Assembly: GCF_000315625.1 (NCBI RefSeq)
Contig: NW_005434623.1
Span: forward strand, 289,055-332,814
From: Guillardia theta CCMP2712
Taxonomy: Eukaryota > Cryptophyceae > Pyrenomonadales > Geminigeraceae
DNA: 43,760 nucleotides
Direction of reading: 5' to 3'
Shown here: positions 1 through 17,779 of the stretch, one piece after another
Position numbering within the stretch: the stretch's first letter is position 1
How the letters are laid out: each line of letters starts with the position of its first letter
Notes under the pieces: model-generated
The model's input: only the letters and a program-made list of their open reading frames with translations
Told to the model about the DNA's origin: nothing
Database searches by the model: none
Made by a program: the position numbers and the translations under genes

Positions 1-283
1 CCTCCTCCCCCTCCTTCTCCTCCTTCTCCTCCTTCTCCTCCTTCTCTTCCTCCTACTTCCTGCCCTACACGTCCAAGTCCTCCTCTCTCTTGACCTTTTC
101 TTCCCTCTCGATGTTTCTTCCCCCATCCCCAATACTTGCTTCACTTGTTTCACTTGCTTCACTTGCTTCACATGCTTCACTTGCTTCCCTTGCTTCACTT
201 CTTTCTCTTCCTCCTCTGATCGTTCGCTCCCTCTGTCCTCGCATTTTCTATTTTCTTAACTGCCATGTGACATCGCGGCGCAG

Positions 284-993
284 CTATGTGCTCTATCGCT
301 TCAAAGGAAGACTTCATGAGGTGAATTGCTGTTGTTTCTCCTCCCTCTCGCCCCTTCCCTCCTGCCCCCTCCCCCCTCTCTTCTCCCTCCTCCCCCTCGC
401 CTCCTCCCTCCTTTCCTCTCGCATATCCTCCCCTCCCCTCCTCTCCTCTCCTCTCCTCTCCCCTCCCCTCCTCTTTTCTCTCTGCCTCTCTTGTTTCGTA
501 TTCACCATTCCTCTTGCTCCCACTTCCCCCTCTCCTCCCCTTCCTCTTCTCCTCCCTTTCTCTTCTCCTTCCTCCAGGTGCTCGGCCACGACAACGAGCC
601 TCTTACAATTCCCCTTCAACGTGATCTCCTCCCTGAGCACAGCAGCAGGTGAAGCTCTTCCCCCTCCCCCCCACTTCCTCCCCGTCCCTTCCTCGCTCTC
701 CTTTTCTCCCTCCTCTTCTTCAAGCCTGTCTTCTACTCAGTCCTTCATGCTCTCATCATTCGCTTGTCCCTTTCCATCACCGTCAACTCCTCATCCCTCC
801 CTTCCCCTCCTCCATCTCCACCGCCTCCTCCTCCTCTCCTTCGTCTTCTGACTTCTTCGTCAGGGTGGTCAACAGCAACCTGGTCATCCAGCCTTCCCTG
901 TACTGTTCTCCCTCCCCGCTTGCTTCTCTGACCCTCCTCCAGCCCCCCTCGTGCCTCCTCCACCCGCTCCTCCAGTGCGACCAAGTCGGACAA
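284..993 (+). CDS. 3' part of an unrecognised spliced gene
   Basis: Four short exons can be joined in frame: 284-320, 578-648, 864-899 and 976-993. Each is bounded by AG/GT and separated by strongly pyrimidine-rich introns, as elsewhere in the window. The joined peptide starts with YVLYRFKGRLHE, continues with VLGHDNEPLTIPLQRDLL and ends near VVNSNLVIQPSLATKSD. I recognise no family. Exons upstream of 284 would lie in the CT-rich first 280 bases or outside the window. The true 3' end is not clear, because a purine-rich tract follows from about 1090. The long Ser/Leu/Pro-rich frames through 90-1092 are translations of intron sequence and should be ignored. Confidence is low because no homology supports the model. 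Confidence 0.35.
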
Positions 994-1089
994 GTGAGTT
1001 TGAGGAGGAAGCAGACAGCAAGTAAACTCTCGTTGCTCCTGCTGTGCTGTCGTACTCAAACCACCCTCCATGATGGAGAGCAGGAGAGG

Positions 1090-1400
1090 TGAAGGAGGGA
1101 AAGAAGAGAAGAGAAGGGGGGGAGGAAGGCGAGGAGGAGGAGGAGGAGGAGAAGGAGAAGGAGAAGGAGAAGGAGAAGGAGGAGGAGAGAAGAGGAGAGA
1201 GGAGGAGAGAGGAGGAGGGACGTGAAGGAGGAGGTGAAGGAAGTATTGAAGGAAGCGTTCCTGTACCTTCTCCCCAAAACGATGGCAATATCCGCTCAGC
1301 TTTAAAAAATTCAAAGATACAAAGACAGAGTCGAAGAGGCGGAGGAGGACCGGGCGGGAGAGGAGGAGGAGGAGGAGGAGGAGGAGGAGGAGGGAGGTAG
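1090..1400. repeat. Purine-rich low-complexity tract between convergent genes
   Basis: The stretch is dominated by GGA, GAAGGA and GAGGAG runs, densest at 1110-1240 and 1350-1398. A non-repetitive piece sits at about 1250-1320. It lies between the presumed 3' end of the + strand gene and the stop codon of the - strand aspartic protease at 1401. It probably holds untranslated regions. No coding signal was seen. Confidence 0.6.
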
Positions 1401-4400
1401 CTACATGGAGGAGGCATAGTTGCGCATGAGCTTGCGAGAGAGCGTCTCGTAGATCTCGCTCAGGGCGACCTCAGCCATGGTGAAGGAGAGGAGGACGACG
1501 ATACAGCTGATGAGGAAGGAGTTGTTGAGACGACATGTCTTCGTGTCCTGCACAGGAAAGAGATGAGAGCGGGAAGGCGAGGGTTACATGGACATCGAAA
1601 AACAATCATGGATCGTGCGTGGGGAGGAAAAGGAAGAGGAGAAGCGAGGGAGGAGGAGGAGGAGGAGGAGGGACCTGATCCAGCTCGTGGAAGTAGAATT
1701 GCTCGCAGTCAGGATCGACGCAAGTATTCATGGGAGCATAGAAGGTCTGCGCTCCTCGACACGTCACTGGCTTCGAGCAGACACCTGCAAGGGAGCATGA
1801 GAACCAGTGGAAGGCTCGCAGCAGCAGAAGGAAGAGTGATTGTGGTGGTAGTAGTAGCAGTAGGAGGAAGAGGAGGATGAGAGGAGGAGGAGGATGAGAG
1901 GAGGAGGAGGATGAGAGGAGGAGGAGGAGGAGGAGAAGGAGGAATAAGATGCGGAGCAGGCCTATGTTGAAGGAGGCGGAGGAAGGGACAAGAAGGTAGG
2001 GGGGGAGAAGGGAGGAAGAGGACGGCGATGGAGAGAAGGGAAACAGAGAGCGAGCAGGTGACCTATCTCAGCATAGGTAGTGGAGTCGAAGGTCCTAGAT
2101 AAAGTTCAGATGGAAAACTAGAAAGACGAAAAGAAAGACGAGGGCAAAAACAACATGAGGCTAAAGGAGTTGGAGAAGCGAGGAATAAGCGCAACGTAAA
2201 GAGGAGAGAGGCATAATAGAAGGTTGCAGAGCAGGGAGAGGAAGAGGAAGGTAGAAGGTAGAGAGAGGGAACACGATTGGCAATGGCGCAGGAGAGGAAC
2301 CAACATTTTGTTCTTCATCCCAACCGACATCGCTCTCATGTCAAATGAAGTAAAGAGATTTCTAAGAGCTAGCGTGCCAAACGAAATCTGACACGATCGT
2401 TAGACAAGTGGGAGAAGCGAGGTAAGAAACAAGGTGCGCAAGCATGAAAATGCGTCAAACAACGGGAAGATCGAGTCAAATGTCTGCTGTTTCAAAAACA
2501 AGAGCAAAGGAGAAGATTGTGAACGAGGAAAGGAAGAGGAAGGGGGAGAGAGATGCAGGAGAACGAAGGACAGGATGGGGTGAGGGGAGGTTTGTTGTGA
2601 GAGAAAGGAGGGAGAGGAGGAAGGGGAGGTGAAGAGGAGCTCGATGGAGGATGGACCTTAGGGAAGTAGAGGAGATCTTTGATCTGCTCTGTGCGGTACA
2701 TGGCGATCGAGTCGGCCGGGTTGAGACAGACCCTCGGCTTCCCGCTAGGTCGATCCTGCAGGAGATGCGTTAGGAGGACGGAGATAAGGAGGATGCGAAG
2801 GAGTGGGAGAGGGGAGGAAGGAGAGGTAGAAGGAAGCTCGGGAGAACGAACATTGACTTGAAGAATTCAAAGAGGGCGGAAAGGAAATTATGGTAATGGT
2901 GGAGGAAGAGGAAGAGGAAGAGGAAGAGGAAGAGGAAGAGGAGGTGGTAGTTGTGGTTGTGGTGGTGGTGGAGGTGGAGGAGGAGAGGCAGGAAGAGCGA
3001 GAGAGAGTGAGAGGAGGAAAGCAGTGGAGGGGCGGAATGGAAGAGGAGCAACTTAGAGAGGGGAGCAGGAGGATGACGAGGAGGAGAAGGGAGCAGATAC
3101 GTTGATCATAAGCGAGGCCAGCGGGAGGAAGAGGAGAGGGCCGTCCTCGCTCATCCTGAAAGAGAGGACAGGTAAATCCTCCTCCTTCATCCCCTCCCGC
3201 AGGTAGCAGATGGTCAGGTTCTTCGACTCCGTGCATGCCGAGTTTGCGCAGTCGGTGAAGTCGAACCTGGGGACGAGCTCGGGGCCACAATTGAGAGCCG
3301 GGGTCCAGCTGACGACCATGTCGAACAGCTCCTGGGGGAGGGAGAGGCAGGCGGCGCCGGTGTCGACCATGGCGGTCCAGTGGGAGCTGATGTTGTCGAA
3401 GAGGTCGACCCCACAGAGCTGGAGGTGGAAGATCTCGAGGGAGTGGAAGGCGTAGCGGAGGTTGTAGGAGGAGGAGGAGAGGATCGCGATCGGCTGCGTC
3501 TCGCTCCACTGCAGGTCCCCCCACCCTCCTGCTGGGGCACCCAGGTGCATCCAGCTGTCCTCCTTAGGGTCGTTGAGGTCCAACGAGAAGATTCGGGGCA
3601 TCCAGCTCGGCCAGGAGCTGAGAAGAGGAGGGAAGGGAGTCTCGCACTTGGACTCTCCCTGCCCGGGGTCGCAGACGTGATAGAAGAGGCCGAGCGTGCC
3701 CTGAGTGTTGTTCCAGTAGCGGAGCTTGTAGAGGTCCGTGGACGTGTCGTTGACGATGCAGATGTCGGTCCTGATGGGGAGAAAACCTGAGGAGCTCGAG
3801 GAGGATAGATCCTTCAGCTGAACGTCTTCCCACGCAAGCTCACACATCGCCTCTGCCTTGTACCCGTCTATCAGCAGCGCCTCCTTGCAGTAGGCCCCCG
3901 GGTGACCGGGCTGGTCATACTGACACTCGTGGTTGACTCGCTGCCCCAGCCCCTCCACGTTGAACTTGAAGGACTTGGATTTTTGGTAGCTGCCAGTGCC
4001 GTTATGGAGCGCGAAGGGGGAGGGAGAGGCAAGGGGGGGGGGCAGAGAACGAGGAAGGGGAGGATTAATCGGAGGGATTGAGAAGAGGCGAGGAGAGGGA
4101 GAAAGAAGGCAACAAGGTGAAGGAGGAGACCGGAGGAAGGAAAGAACTAAACAGAGAGCAGAAGAGCAAGGAGGAGCAGGGGAGAGGGAAGGGGAGGATG
4201 AAAGAGTAAATGCAGCGGGACTCACTTGTAGCAAGAAAGCCCCCCGATCGCATGGTTGTACTCGCTACTGTCCTTGCTGCACTCCACACTGCCGAAGATG
4301 ACGATGTCACCTGATCCCGTGTCTACAATGAGACGAGCGGTCTGGGCCGTGCTCGAGTTGCTGTCGTACCCTAGCTGAATGTCCACCATGTAGTGTTTGC

Positions 4401-4593
4401 CGTGTGAAGTAGCGTAGAGGGGGATGGAATGGTTGAATGCTCCTAGCGGACTCGAGGGCCTCCCAAAGTTTTCCATGGCTGCACTTCGAGCATCAGGGGT
4501 CGGGGGTCTGGGAGCGACATGTAGGGATGGGTCGTCCTGAGCACAGGCGGCCAAAGTTGCAAGTAAGACGATCAAAAATGCCCGTAGCAGCAT
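1401..4593 (-). CDS. Membrane-anchored pepsin-like aspartic protease (family A1)
   Basis: Seven exons on the - strand: 4593-4226, 3989-3101, 2755-2657, 2387-2275, 2094-2063, 1784-1675 and 1547-1401. They total 1758 nt, or 585 residues, with frame kept at every junction. Residues 1-19 look like a signal peptide (MLLRAFLIVLLATLAACAQ). The two catalytic Asp motifs are both present: IVDTGSGD (D about 91) and MVDTGAACLSLP (D about 332). The pepsin C-lobe strand appears as ISFGTLALRNLFTSFD, comparable to the usual LGDxFLRxxYTVFD. A Cys-rich stretch with CSKPVTC and NTCVDPDCEQF follows. The last exon has a hydrophobic segment FLISCIVVLLSFTMA, so the protein is probably a type I membrane enzyme of the secretory pathway with a short cytoplasmic tail. 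There are several N-glycosylation sequons (NHS, NDT, NNT, NIS, NLT). The substrate cannot be told. Family assignment is firm. The exon 2387-2275 donor is my weakest choice. Confidence 0.88.
2904..2942. repeat. (GAAGAG)n microsatellite in protease intron
   Basis: About six copies of a GGAAGA/GAAGAG hexamer lie in the intron 2756-3100 of the aspartic protease. On the coding (-) strand the repeat forms a long pyrimidine tract upstream of the 2755 acceptor. Confidence 0.7.
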
Positions 4594-5622
4594 GCTGCAA
4601 TGGTTGCGATGAGCCCTTGAGATGCCCTTACACGGCCATGCTCAGCACTAGACTGCAAAAGTGTTACTCCTTGCAGACAGTCAAAGGAAGCATCTGCACG
4701 CTTCGGAGGTCTATCTACTCCTATGGCTCGAGCAGCTGTTTCGCTTCTTGCTTTTCTGAACTACTTCCGACCTGGTTCGCGATTTTCATCACACAAAACC
4801 TGAGCGCACAGGCAACATTGCACATCAGTCTCCACGTGCATACATACAGACAATCAAGTCTTGCAAGCATCCTGCTATCTATCCTAGTCCTCCGCTTGGC
4901 TCTCATTTGCAAACTCATGCGAAAACAAAATGTCACAAGACACACTCTTTCGTACACCAGTAAGTTGTTCTTCTGACTACCATCTTCTCAGTCTCATATT
5001 CCACCATTCTTGCGGGCCTCGTTCTTCCTCCCTCCCTCCCTCTTTCGTCCTCCCTTGCCCTTCGGTCCTTTCTCCATCTCCTAGTGTCCTCCGCCATCTT
5101 CGACTACCCACAGCCAGCCATACCCACATACCCCCATCTAACCACCCTGGTGTTGAGGGTCACTACCCCTACCCACCTCTTGGATACTCAAATACCCACC
5201 CATCAATAGACTGTTGGGGGATGAGGGCAACATGTTGTGGGCTGATATGGGCTGTGGGCTCTACTACCGAAATAGATCTGGCGCCGTAGCATGGGAGACG
5301 CGAAGTTTGGAGTAGGAGGCGGAGGACGAGGAGGACGAGGAGGAGGCAGAGGAGGAGACTTTGTGGGTCGAGAGATGGCAGAACCTTGATGCGTTGTCAC
5401 CCATCCGCAATCGATACAGTTGAGCTTCAGAGAAGAGGGCCTGAGGAAATGCCAGAACAATCTAGCTGATTGAGCTGTTGTGTGTAGAAAGACGGTTGCA
5501 AACATCAGGGGAGGAATTGGTTGGTTCTCAATGCTCTCGTCTTGAAAATGTTTCTTGGATGTGCGTTGCTCTGACGTTCTTCCAAGGGTACGTTCCCAGT
5601 CGATCCGACCGAGGAGAGGAGT
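4594..5622. other. Divergent intergenic region
   Basis: This 1-kb gap separates the start codons of two divergently transcribed genes (protease at 4593, unknown membrane protein at 5623) and must hold both promoters. No TATA-like or other site could be assigned. A 32-residue Gly/Arg-rich frame (5291-5389, GGGGRGGRGG type) lies inside; I could not connect it to further exons. Confidence 0.5.
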
Positions 5623-9871
<4,249 letters not shown>

Positions 9872-10074
9872 ATCTGATCGAACGAGGAGGAGGAGGAGTG
9901 AATGTATTAATAAAGGTACGGCCAAGGGGACTGCGAGGAGCTTTCATTTCATGCTGTGCCCTCATCCCACCAGCCATGTTCATATCCTCGTCCTAGTCCT
10001 TCAGCTATTCCCTTCCTCTTTCTCTTCTCCATCTGCTCACCCCCAGCCTCCTGCTTCCTCCTCCCTCCTTCCCT

Positions 10075-13445
<3,371 letters not shown>

Positions 13446-13469
13446 TTCACTGTTCAAAAGCGAGGCGGA

Positions 13470-13800
13470 CCTCACTGGCACGATCGGTGCTGAGTGCCGT
13501 CGAGTCCAGTGAGGGCCCAGTCCCGGAGTCCGGGAGTCCGGCGAGTCCGGGCCCGCCGACTCACAGGCTCAGCTTGGCAGCCTGAGTCCGCTCGGATCCG
13601 GGCCCAGTGGGCATCCGATCTTCGCCTGCGGCACCGTGTCGGGTACCGGCCGCGGCGGACGGTACCGGTACAGCCGGGCATACGCAGGTCCGATCGGTGG
13701 CCCCGCCGCCCGGCGCCGCGGCGGCCCGGGCCACAGGGCCGCCCGGCCCGGTGAGTCGGCCCGGCACGGCCCGGCACTGAACTTCGGAACTTCGGAAGGA
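13470..13800. repeat. GC-rich intergenic block 1
   Basis: This block directly upstream of the katanin start is far richer in G+C than its flanks. It consists of GGCCCGG, CCGGAGTC and CGGTACCGG-like strings, with repeated GAGTCCGG and GGCCCGGC words (13520-13770). Frames read through it are Arg/Pro/Gly-rich and look like no protein. It shares its style and short words with six other blocks in this window. Confidence 0.6.
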
Positions 13801-14479
13801 AGGCCGTCACGATAATTTCCGTCACGATACTGTCTCTCGGGGGATAGGTTTTAACTTAACTTTGAGGAAACGGCGCGCCTCAGGGCCGTATGTAAAGTTG
13901 AGGGGTTGAGTAAAATGGAGGATTTGACAACTTCGAAATTGTAGTAAAAGTATTTCAAGTTGCTCGGAGCGTTTTGAATACTCAGAGCGAAAAATTGAAG
14001 AGGGCTTGGGATCGAATCGAACATTCCACGACAGGTGCAGATTGGTGAAACTGTCTGAAATCATTTGAAAGTCGAGGGGTAGATTTGAAGATTATCCCGA
14101 GAAAATATGACCAGCCTTCTCTCGTGGATGAAGGCGCGGGAAGGGCGGCTGAACATTTTAGGAGAAAGAACGGAGATGTAGAGGAAGATATGTGGGCTGA
14201 AGATGTAGAGGAAGATATGTGGGCCAAAGGTGTAGATGCAGACTCTATACAAGTGGCAGGCATACGAGCAGCATCAGACTAGTGCGATGACGCAGAAGTT
14301 CTACTCCGATCGAACGATCAAAGCACGAACCAAATATTGTTCGTGCCCACCAACTTGTAGAAGAGAACCGCGTTGCAATGCTGGTGGTGCATACGCATAT
14401 GGCATGTGCTGTATGCAGAAGCTCTTGCTCTATGTCGTGCTTTCAGCCTTCAGTCGGCCCTGATGGAATTCCTTTGCAG
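13801..14479. other. Non-coding region upstream of FKBP gene
   Basis: It contains CCGTCACGATA twice (13804 and 13820), the 17-mer TTTTAACTTAACTTTGA at 13849-13865 (also at 42377-42393), and TGTAGTAA at 13940. An imperfect 27-nt tandem duplication (14175-14201 and 14202-14228) reads GATGTAGAGGAAGATATGTG at the start of each copy. A 65-codon frame from 14085 runs over the duplication but has no other support. The FKBP promoter should be here. Confidence 0.5.
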
Positions 14480-15860
14480 ATGCCTGCAGATGCTGGAAAT
14501 GAAGGGTTTTTCGAGGTCCCAGGCACTGACGGTGGTATCCTCAAGAAGATTCTCCGCGAGGTCTGCCATGCAGCCATTGAGTTTGTACCTGCATAACCAG
14601 GATACTGTAGGGAAAGGGGGACGCCACACCTGCTCCTGGGAACATGGTATCAGTGCACTACACAGGGACTTTGCAGTCGGATGGGTCCAAGTTCGACAGG
14701 TTTGAGGCTGGTGTTGATGACAGTGTCTCACGATCTTTTCTCCATAGCTCGAGGGACAGGCCTGGAACATTCGAGTTTCAAGTCGGGATCGGACAAGTGA
14801 TCAAGGGCTGGGATCAGGGCATCGTGGGGATGAAGCGAGACGAGTTGTGCATCCTAAGATGCCGGTGTGGCAGTCGAGTTATGAGGCATCCTCCGATCCT
14901 GCTGACTACCCTGCTAGGTCTGACTATGCTTACGGTGCTTCTGGAAGCCCGCCCAAGATCCCTGTGAGTTACTGGAACGTGTACAAGACTGCGAATTGAC
15001 CGTGCAATCGAAAGGGAGGAGCCACCCTTGACTTTGAGGTCGAGCTCTTCGATTGGTGGGAGAAGGAGAAGGACATCTGGGAGATGTCAACACAAGAGAA
15101 AGTTGAAAAGGCAGAAAAGTGCAAAGACGAAGGAAACACCAAGTTCAAGGCTGGACAGTTTGATTCCTCCATCGTGAGCTATGACAAGGGACTTTCATAT
15201 GTAAAGGTGTCGCTTCCGTGACATCTATCTCTTCCATTCTGCTCACGAATTGATGCAATCTTTTCTTGTGTGCATTCTCTCTATTAGTTTCAGCCCCTTG
15301 ACTACACAAAATGATTTAGTTGAAATGAGGCGTCCTTTGTGGCAGGACATCTTTGATGACGTTGGTGGAGGACTTCCCGAAGATGCTGTCCTTGCTCAGC
15401 CTGTTGCCGTTGCTCTCTCCCTCAATGTCGCACAGGTCAGAGTTTCCATTGGATGCTTGATGATGCTGAAGCTTGTGCGACAGGCCAAGTTGAAAGGCAA
15501 TGGCGACCTCAAGTCAGCGATCGAGGATTGCAACTTTGTATTGAAGTTGGATCCAAGCAATACGAAAGCTTTCTTCCGCCGCGCTCAGGTGATGCTCTTG
15601 CAGCACCCTAATCTCTCCGGTGAGGTTGCGCTCACATCTGCTGCTCAGATCCACACCAAGAAAGCTGACTTCCAGAGCGCAAAGGGCGACTTGCAGAAGC
15701 TTCTTGAGATCGACCCCAAGAACTCCGTAAGATTCTGTGGACTCGCTCGTCAAATACTTATGTCGTCCAGGATGCCGAGGCAGAGCTCAAGCGCGTTACA
15801 GTCAATGAGGCCAAGGCCATGAAAGCGGAGAAGGCAATGTTCTCCAAGATGTTCTCGTAG
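14480..15860 (+). CDS. FKBP-type peptidyl-prolyl isomerase with TPR domain
   Basis: Nine exons: 14480-14560, 14611-14699, 14748-14864, 14918-14963, 15015-15200, 15346-15435, 15484-15588, 15649-15726 and 15771-15860. They give 293 residues with all junctions in frame. The first about 125 residues are a complete FKBP domain: [75 protein letters not shown]. Most residues of the FK506/rapamycin pocket (Y, D, F, V-I, W, Y) are recognisable. A TPR region follows: [49 protein letters not shown], then a charged C-terminus [12 protein letters not shown]. The architecture matches Hsp90-associated immunophilins (FKBP51/52, plant ROF), but with a single FKBP domain. The start ATG at 14480 is chosen because the domain begins directly after it; the frame stays open upstream to 14378. 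Confidence 0.92.
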
Positions 15861-17190
15861 GTCCCGGTGGGACACTTCGGATTGCCTCTTACGGCAGCGC
15901 TGTTCGAAATAATGGACTCTGGTCTGTCGCTGGTTTGAGGGAAGCCAAGATCATGCAGACGAAGGCAGAGTGTTTGATTTCGACGTCGTTGAGTTTTGAA
16001 ACCTCCTCCAAACTTTGACTGTTGCAAACCTTCATGATGTGCGGCAGTGATTTACTAATTAATTGCCAAACTTGAAAGCCTGGTTGTCATCGCCCCGATC
16101 CGGCCAATCATGGAAGTCGACCGTGCTACATAACTTATCAATTTAATCTACTACGCCGCAAGACTGAGAGCCTGCGGACACTGCACGTCACTGCCAGGCT
16201 AGTACGATGGCAACTCAAAGACTGAGATGGCAGTCTGAGGGCGGGCCGCGCGGGCCTGGGCCGGGGGCTCAAGTTCGTTCGACCACTGTCACAAGTTGAT
16301 TGAGGCCCCAGGGCTGGCGCTGTCACGCCCGGCCGTGGCACGAGGGACTCGGACTGACTCAGTGAGTCGCAGAACCCGGCCAACCGTCTACTAGCATGGC
16401 ACCGCCCGGCGCCGGCGGGCCACTTGAAGTGGCCCGCCGGCGCCGGGCGGTGCCATTCAACCGTTGAACTTGGCCCAGTTACTGTGGCATCATAGTATCA
16501 CGGTGCCTTTGGCATGATGATCCCGCTGACGGACCGTACCCGAGTCATTGTCACGGTTGCCGACCGTACTAGTGACCGTACTCTGACTCGCCCTGGCCGC
16601 TTGAAGGCTTCGCTAGCCAGTGTGGCAGTACGGCGGCACTGGCTCAGGCTGGCGGTAGCCCCCCGGCTGCCGCGAGGCCGGGCTGCACCGTCACTGATCC
16701 GATGACATCCGATGATCGGATGGCGCTCAAACTTGAGCAGTGAGTGATCATGAGTGCCCGTGGCGCCGGACTCGATCGCGGCGGCCCCGTGTGTCGGATG
16801 AATGTGATCAGAACGTGACTGGGAAATCTTCCGAAATGAATTTTCAAGTTTTGCCCCCCGCGGTTTGCCGCACTGCGGCATTGCCGTACAAATGGATCTT
16901 CAAGACGGTTTGTTGGTCCCCGTTGAAGGTCATCAGAAGGTATAGATGGTCAGGATATCGGTCTTAACTCGCACGTTCCCCGGGTCTCGTGCCTGGGGAA
17001 CGTGACCTGGTCGTGCGGAAGGGGGGCCGGCACCAAAAATCAGGCGCACCTGTGCTGCCCTGCAGGAATGTTTACTATGTCTTCCTCGCTATGTTGAGTG
17101 CTGTCTTCAGAAGACTCTGAGGCGGACCGTATCCACTTTACCTTGCTGAGCCCGTAAACCGCAGCGTTTGGGGTAATAGCAAATGTCAGC
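15861..17190. repeat. GC-rich intergenic block 2 and flanks
   Basis: From about 16130 to 17040 the sequence is of the same type as block 1 (GGCCCGCCGG, GACTCACTGAGT, CCGTACCCGAGTC, CGGATCGGATG words). It includes a 61-nt perfect palindrome at 16396-16456 and a stem-loop at 16972-17004 (10-bp arms CACGTTCCCC / GGGGAACGTG, 13-nt loop). ACCGTACTAGTGACCGTACT is a short direct repeat near 16562. The open frames here are GC-driven; no gene was seen. The remaining sequence is unremarkable. Confidence 0.6.
16396..16456. repeat. 61-nt perfect palindrome (30-bp arms, 1-nt centre)
   Basis: The left arm 16396-16425 starts ATGGCACCGCCCGGCGCC and the right arm 16427-16456 is its exact reverse complement, with a single G at 16426. 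It would form a very stable hairpin or cruciform. There are no terminator-like features, and it is 0.5 kb from the nearest gene end. Confidence 0.95.
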
Positions 17191-17668
17191 ATGGCCTCCC
17201 CTTGCCATACGTTGCTCTTTCCTTGCCTTATACATCACCCTGCTACTGTAAGGTTGTCATCCCTCCACCGCTCCCTCCCTTCCTTGCTAGTCTCTTCGAC
17301 CCCATCATAATCATCATCATCTCTCTCTCTCTTCCTGTGTGTTCTTCCCAACCCCCTCCTTCCTTGCATCGCTTCCAGCTCTTTTCGCGCAATCCCTCAG
17401 ATCAATCGGCATGTGTAAGTCTATCAGCGCACTCCCCACCTCACGAACAATCAAGATGCAGAGCGTCGAGTTCTTCTTGCCAAGACTGCAGGCCGCAGCG
17501 TTCGCCCAACATGATCGCACAACCGTTGATGCAGAAGATGCCACAACCCGCTGCAGCATCACTCAAGATACCATGGAGTCCATCGACAAGGAAGACATGC
17601 TGCTTTCAAACGTTTTGGAAGCAAGGACCAAGCCGAAGCTCATCATCTCGCGTGCTTGGTCGGCCTGA
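17191..17668 (+). CDS. Tentative small gene, product unrecognised
   Basis: Three exons keep phase 0 throughout: 17191-17247, 17379-17414 and 17456-17668, giving 101 residues. The donors GTAAGG and GTAAGT are strong; the first intron is pyrimidine-rich and the second only 41 nt. The product begins MASPCHTLLFPCLIHH and ends TKPKLIISRAWSA, with a central acidic stretch. A third exon alone, starting at the ATG 17456, is also possible. Nothing is recognisable, the gene lies 112 bases from the end of the convergent caspase-kinase gene, and it could instead be non-coding. Confidence 0.4.
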
Positions 17669-17779
17669 AGCCTTTCAGAAGCTTGTTATGAAGTTGAGAT
17701 CTCATGAACAAACCACTCCTTATCGTGCACATGTAAATTAGTCTGTTAAAAGAAAAGTTCGTTCGTAAAATCTAGTTAA

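Noticed and set aside
90-1092. Long Ser/Leu/Pro-rich frames on the + strand and Arg/Glu-rich ones on the - strand
   Set aside because: They are translations of CT-rich intron sequence; AG/GT borders and short coding-like pieces inside show that the real coding parts are small exons.
5291-5389. 32-residue Gly/Arg-rich frame resembling the start of a GAR1-type protein
   Set aside because: Only a GGA-rich low-complexity run supports it, and no following exon with GAR1 motifs was found before the next gene starts at 5623.
13470-13825. 80-120-codon frames in GC-rich block 1
   Set aside because: Absence of stop codons is expected in very GC-rich sequence; the peptides are Arg/Pro/Gly-rich with no exon borders or motifs.
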